Assembly: GCA_020975725.1 (NCBI GenBank) | Contig: QXJR01000010.1 | Location: 1 to 64,000 of the forward strand | Length of the DNA stretch: 64,000 bases | Direction: 5' to 3' | Source of the DNA: Picocystis sp. L7 | Taxonomy: Eukaryota > Chlorophyta > Picocystophyceae > Picocystales > Picocystaceae | Shown here: in pieces, positions 61,318 through 64,000 of the stretch | Position numbering within the stretch: the first letter of the stretch is position 1 | Layout: each line of letters starts with the position of its first letter | Position numbers and translations under genes: made by a program | The notes under the pieces: model-generated | Told to the model about the DNA's origin: nothing | The model's database searches: none | What the model saw: only the letters and a program-made list of their open reading frames with translations

Positions 61318-63216
61318 TCACGCTTCCGTGGGGAAGGCGGTGGCCTTGTACTCCGCTGGTATTTCCCCCTCCGGCAGGTTGCGGTTCAACCCGGCGATGA
61401 TCTTCTCCTCCGACTTGCCGGCATGTTGGTGCGTGAGCTCTCCCCGTCGAAAGATGAAGGCGCTCGGGGAGGTCTTGACCTTGAGCCGATCACGACACAG
61501 GTTGATGGTGGAGGCGTTCTCGTTCCCGTTGACGTAGAGGAAACGCACCGTGTCGTATGCACCGGCGATCTTGCTGTACTTTGGCTTGAGGGCTTTGCAA
61601 GGCCGGCAGAAGGTGAACCCCACCAGCAAGCAGAGCACGCCTCCGGCAGATTCCGCCAGGGCATCGTCGAACTCGGCTTCGGTGGTGATCACGGTGACGT
61701 TGTCTTCCGTGGCGGCCTGCTGCCACCAGTCCGAGAATTCCTGAAAATTTAATGCCCCAATGTTGTCCACGTCCAACTCTCCGAGCAGGAGCTCCGCTTC
61801 TCCCTTCTCGAGCAGCAATCCCAAGTCACGGGCCACGGTGGCGATCTCCGTGACGCTCACCAGTCCATCCCTGTCCCCGTCCAACGCGCTGAAGGCGGCC
61901 TCCAGCCCATCCTCCTTGGTGATCTTGCCGCGTAGCTTTCTACGCAGGGCCCTCTGCATGGCAAAAAGCTCGTCCCTCACGTGCTTACGTTGCGCAGCGC
62001 CAGCCGCCGCCCCTTTGACGCCGGCCATGGGTCCCAATCGACCCGGTCGGACGTCGCACGGCAGGTTCAGCATATCCTTGTATTTGTCGAAAGAAGCAGC
62101 GCCTTCCCCGCTGACGATGATCAGTTCAGGATGAAGGGTGTCTACCAGCCTTTGGAGGTACCCCTGCACCCGGTTGGCCCACCTTTCCCACGGAACGGGA
62201 TCTTCTTCTTGCGGGGGTGGCAGGGGAGCTCCTTCGCTGTTCGTCCCGTTCCACGTGCTGGTGATGTGTTCGACGCTGAGATTGAGCACCGGCAATCCGT
62301 GATCGAAGAGGGCCGCTCCGATTCCTTTGCCCAGGGTCACCACCAGGACGAGCTTGTCTCTGGCCCCTCCATATTCTTGGGCTGCTCCGAAGGCGATTTC
62401 TCCGTGTCCACTCGCTTCGGCACCGGTCATGACGACGACGGGTCGATGCACGACGTCTCGTATGACCCTTTCCATTTCGTTTCGATCTTTCCTCGCTTGC
62501 TGCACGGAGTGCGTCGAGATCGCGTCCACCTCTCGATTGAGCTGTCCGGGCATGCCGACACCGACGACGCCGGTCCACTCGACGGCTTCGACGACTTTCC
62601 GGATCGCTTCCGCGACATGTTCCGGTTCTCTACCTAGGAGTTCTGCGGTGACGCCTCCAGCCAGGAAGGCTCCGGTCTCCACGTCCACCGGTGCTGCTCT
62701 CAGCGCCTTTTTGCTTCCGGAGACGTACACGCCGAGCACTTGTTTGGCGACGGGCAAGGTGTGTGGTGTTGGTTTGGGGTTGGTGCCATCTGCCTTCACG
62801 TTGGTTTTCACGTGTCGATCTCCACGGTTGCCCTTCTTCCTCCAGTCTTTCGTTCCCTTCCTTTTCGTGTGGGATGGTTTCCACACGCGTGTCCTTTGCA
62901 TGGTTGGTGCGCACCTGCACATACACCCACGTGGTGGATTCCACGTGCATGAGGATGGGTGTCCCCCCTCTCCCCCTCCTCCTCCCCACCCATCCCTTCC
63001 CGTGGCAGGGAGGAAGGGGAGGGGGAGGGAGGGGGAGGCGTCCGTACACACCCCCCCTCCCCACTGGGATCGACGTGTGTGTGTGGGAGGGGGAAACAGA
63101 AAGCAAAGGATCCGTCCTTTCCGACCCTGCCCACTTCTTCGTTCCGACGAGAGACGTGCACCGTGGAGATGTCGCGAGGACGGGGGAGCTCTTGCGATAC
63201 TCATCTTCCGTCCCAC
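61318..63216 (-). CDS. Polyphosphate-glucokinase-like / EF-hand / thioredoxin fusion
   Basis: 632 codons as drawn. The first about 150 residues are low-complexity or basic and the true start is uncertain (M106 at 62901 is an alternative, and an upstream exon is possible). Residues about 158-410 have a ROK/polyphosphate-glucokinase fold (VVGVGMPGQLN, FGAAQEYG, VVTLGKGIGAALF, LHPELIIVSGEG, AGVKGAAAGAA). The catalytic N-D-A-D block reads T-G-A-E (264-267), so the base Asp is Gly and phosphorylation is unlikely. Residues 437-497 have two EF-hands: loop 1 DGDRDGLVSVTE is canonical and loop 2 DVDNIGALNFQE is weak. Residues 505-615 form a thioredoxin with active site CRPC (537-540) and cis-Pro P584. 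It may link calcium, redox and sugar or polyphosphate sensing. Location is unknown. Confidence 0.85.
   Translation of the reverse strand: MGRKMSIARAPPSSRHLHGARLSSERRSGQGRKGRILCFLFPPPTHTRRSQWGGGVCTDASPSLPLPFLPATGRDGWGGGGGEGGHPSSCTWNPPRGCMCRCAPTMQRTRVWKPSHTKRKGTKDWRKKGNRGDRHVKTNVKADGTNPKPTPHTLPVAKQVLGVYVSGSKKALRAAPVDVETGAFLAGGVTAELLGREPEHVAEAIRKVVEAVEWTGVVGVGMPGQLNREVDAISTHSVQQARKDRNEMERVIRDVVHRPVVVMTGAEASGHGEIAFGAAQEYGGARDKLVLVVTLGKGIGAALFDHGLPVLNLSVEHITSTWNGTNSEGAPLPPPQEEDPVPWERWANRVQGYLQRLVDTLHPELIIVSGEGAASFDKYKDMLNLPCDVRPGRLGPMAGVKGAAAGAAQRKHVRDELFAMQRALRRKLRGKITKEDGLEAAFSALDGDRDGLVSVTEIATVARDLGLLLEKGEAELLLGELDVDNIGALNFQEFSDWWQQAATEDNVTVITTEAEFDDALAESAGGVLCLLVGFTFCRPCKALKPKYSKIAGAYDTVRFLYVNGNENASTINLCRDRLKVKTSPSAFIFRRGELTHQHAGKSEEKIIAGLNRNLPEGEIPAEYKATAFPTEA
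62964..63042. repeat. Polypyrimidine/polypurine inverted repeat
   Basis: A C/T-rich stretch (CCCCCTCTCCCCCTCCTCCTCC) is followed, after about 20 bases, by a G/A-rich stretch (GGAAGGGGAGGGGGAGGGAG). The two arms are largely complementary and can form a hairpin or triplex. It lies inside the doubtful N-terminal part of the fusion gene, which supports a later true start. Confidence 0.7.
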
Positions 63217-64000
63217 ACATCCGAAAGGGTGGAATCACGTGAGGTCGCCCGGGTCGATACATGCGATGCAAATGAAGAGATATGCGTATGGGGGTTCCAT
63301 CCCGTCGATGCAAACGATGGAGTGTTCAAGGGTGCATGTTTGCCTCTGGCCCAACGCGTAGAACCTGAGGGGGATTCAATTTGCACGGTTTGGAGGCCGA
63401 TTCGCGAACCTGGAGGGTTGCAACACCTACACCCGTGGCGATGAAGCTCGTCTCTCATGGCGAAAAGCCAGGTGCACTAGAAGAAATCGATTTCCTCCAC
63501 CGCTTGAAGTGTTGGGAGGGGTCCTCCGTAAGTCCTACCCTAGTTTCGGCAACACGAGCTAGGAAGTATGTTGCGATTCCTACCGCTTATTGAGGTCCTT
63601 CGTGAAAATTTTACACGGCAAAGGCAGTACGAAAGAAGTCGAGAATAAGAAAAGCAATAGATGAGTTGGGAGACCCGATTTACCTACGCTCCTTGTGGCA
63701 CGGAGGAAGTGAGCGAGCTAGGGCATGAAATCAAAACACCAAGGACTTGACCTACAAAAAGTCGACGTTGGAATGGATTCTCGTCAGACTTTAAATGCTG
63801 TTCATTCGATTGGAAACGAAATCCGATGATACCATAGATACCGTAACCCACTGTAAGCCACGCGAGCTTTTCCACAATACACACCATAGGCCGACGGGAC
63901 GCATCTCCACTTCCGACCCGACCGTCCCCGACGGAGGAGAGACCACCCGTGGATCCGTGGCGGGGAATCGATCGGGGGAAGGAGGAGAAGGACTCTGACC
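63217..64000. other. Window end, no gene recognised
   Basis: Upstream of the fusion gene. Short open frames on both strands lack motifs. It probably holds that gene's promoter and possibly its first exon. Confidence 0.45.

Overview
The window is nuclear DNA from a eukaryote, most likely a protist or microalga. The evidence is a host gene with an obvious GT-AG intron (Mpv17/PMP22 family, 97 nt), a second spliced gene (Tim17/22/23 family), a nuclear-type tRNA with A- and B-boxes, a mitochondrial-type gene set and several Ty3/Gypsy and Ty1/Copia elements. DUF285 (BspA-like) surface-protein repeats, a bacterial-type acetolactate decarboxylase and Gypsy elements carrying a cytosine-C5 methyltransferase would suit an alga or related protist. 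I cannot name the species.

Layout. 1-2966: right end of a Gypsy element (element 1). 3340-4795 and 16040-17514: two copies of a segmental duplication, surrounded by satellites: a G-rich minisatellite (4797-5850), a 187-bp repeat (6218-6808) and a very large 55-bp satellite (8131-15854, about 140 copies). 18.3-23.4 kb: dispersed promoter-like repeats and two unrecognised genes (234 and 718 codons), the second flanked by direct repeats. 24082-31084: a whole-looking, very young Gypsy element (element 2) inserted into a minus-strand SET-like gene. 31.2-37.1 kb: more dispersed repeats and a head-to-head pair of DUF285 surface-protein genes, one with an in-frame stop, plus a decayed third copy. 37713-50212: a broken Gypsy element (element 3) containing a nested, younger Copia element (40272-45153). 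50.9-64 kb: the gene-rich part, with tRNA-Ile(UAU), a Tim22-like gene, Mpv17-like gene, membrane-anchored acetolactate decarboxylase, nucleoside hydrolase, a two-RRM organellar protein and a polyphosphate-glucokinase-like/EF-hand/thioredoxin fusion.

The strongest candidates for unusual biology are: (i) three divergent Gypsy families in one window that all carry a cytosine-C5 methyltransferase domain between RNase H and integrase, together with a conserved C-terminal Tudor-like segment; (ii) a conserved slippery heptamer plus hairpin at the gag/pol junction in two of them; (iii) a fusion of a probably inactive glucokinase fold with calcium-binding EF-hands and a thioredoxin; and (iv) a membrane-anchored acetolactate decarboxylase in a eukaryote. 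All family assignments come from motif reading by eye; no database search was run.
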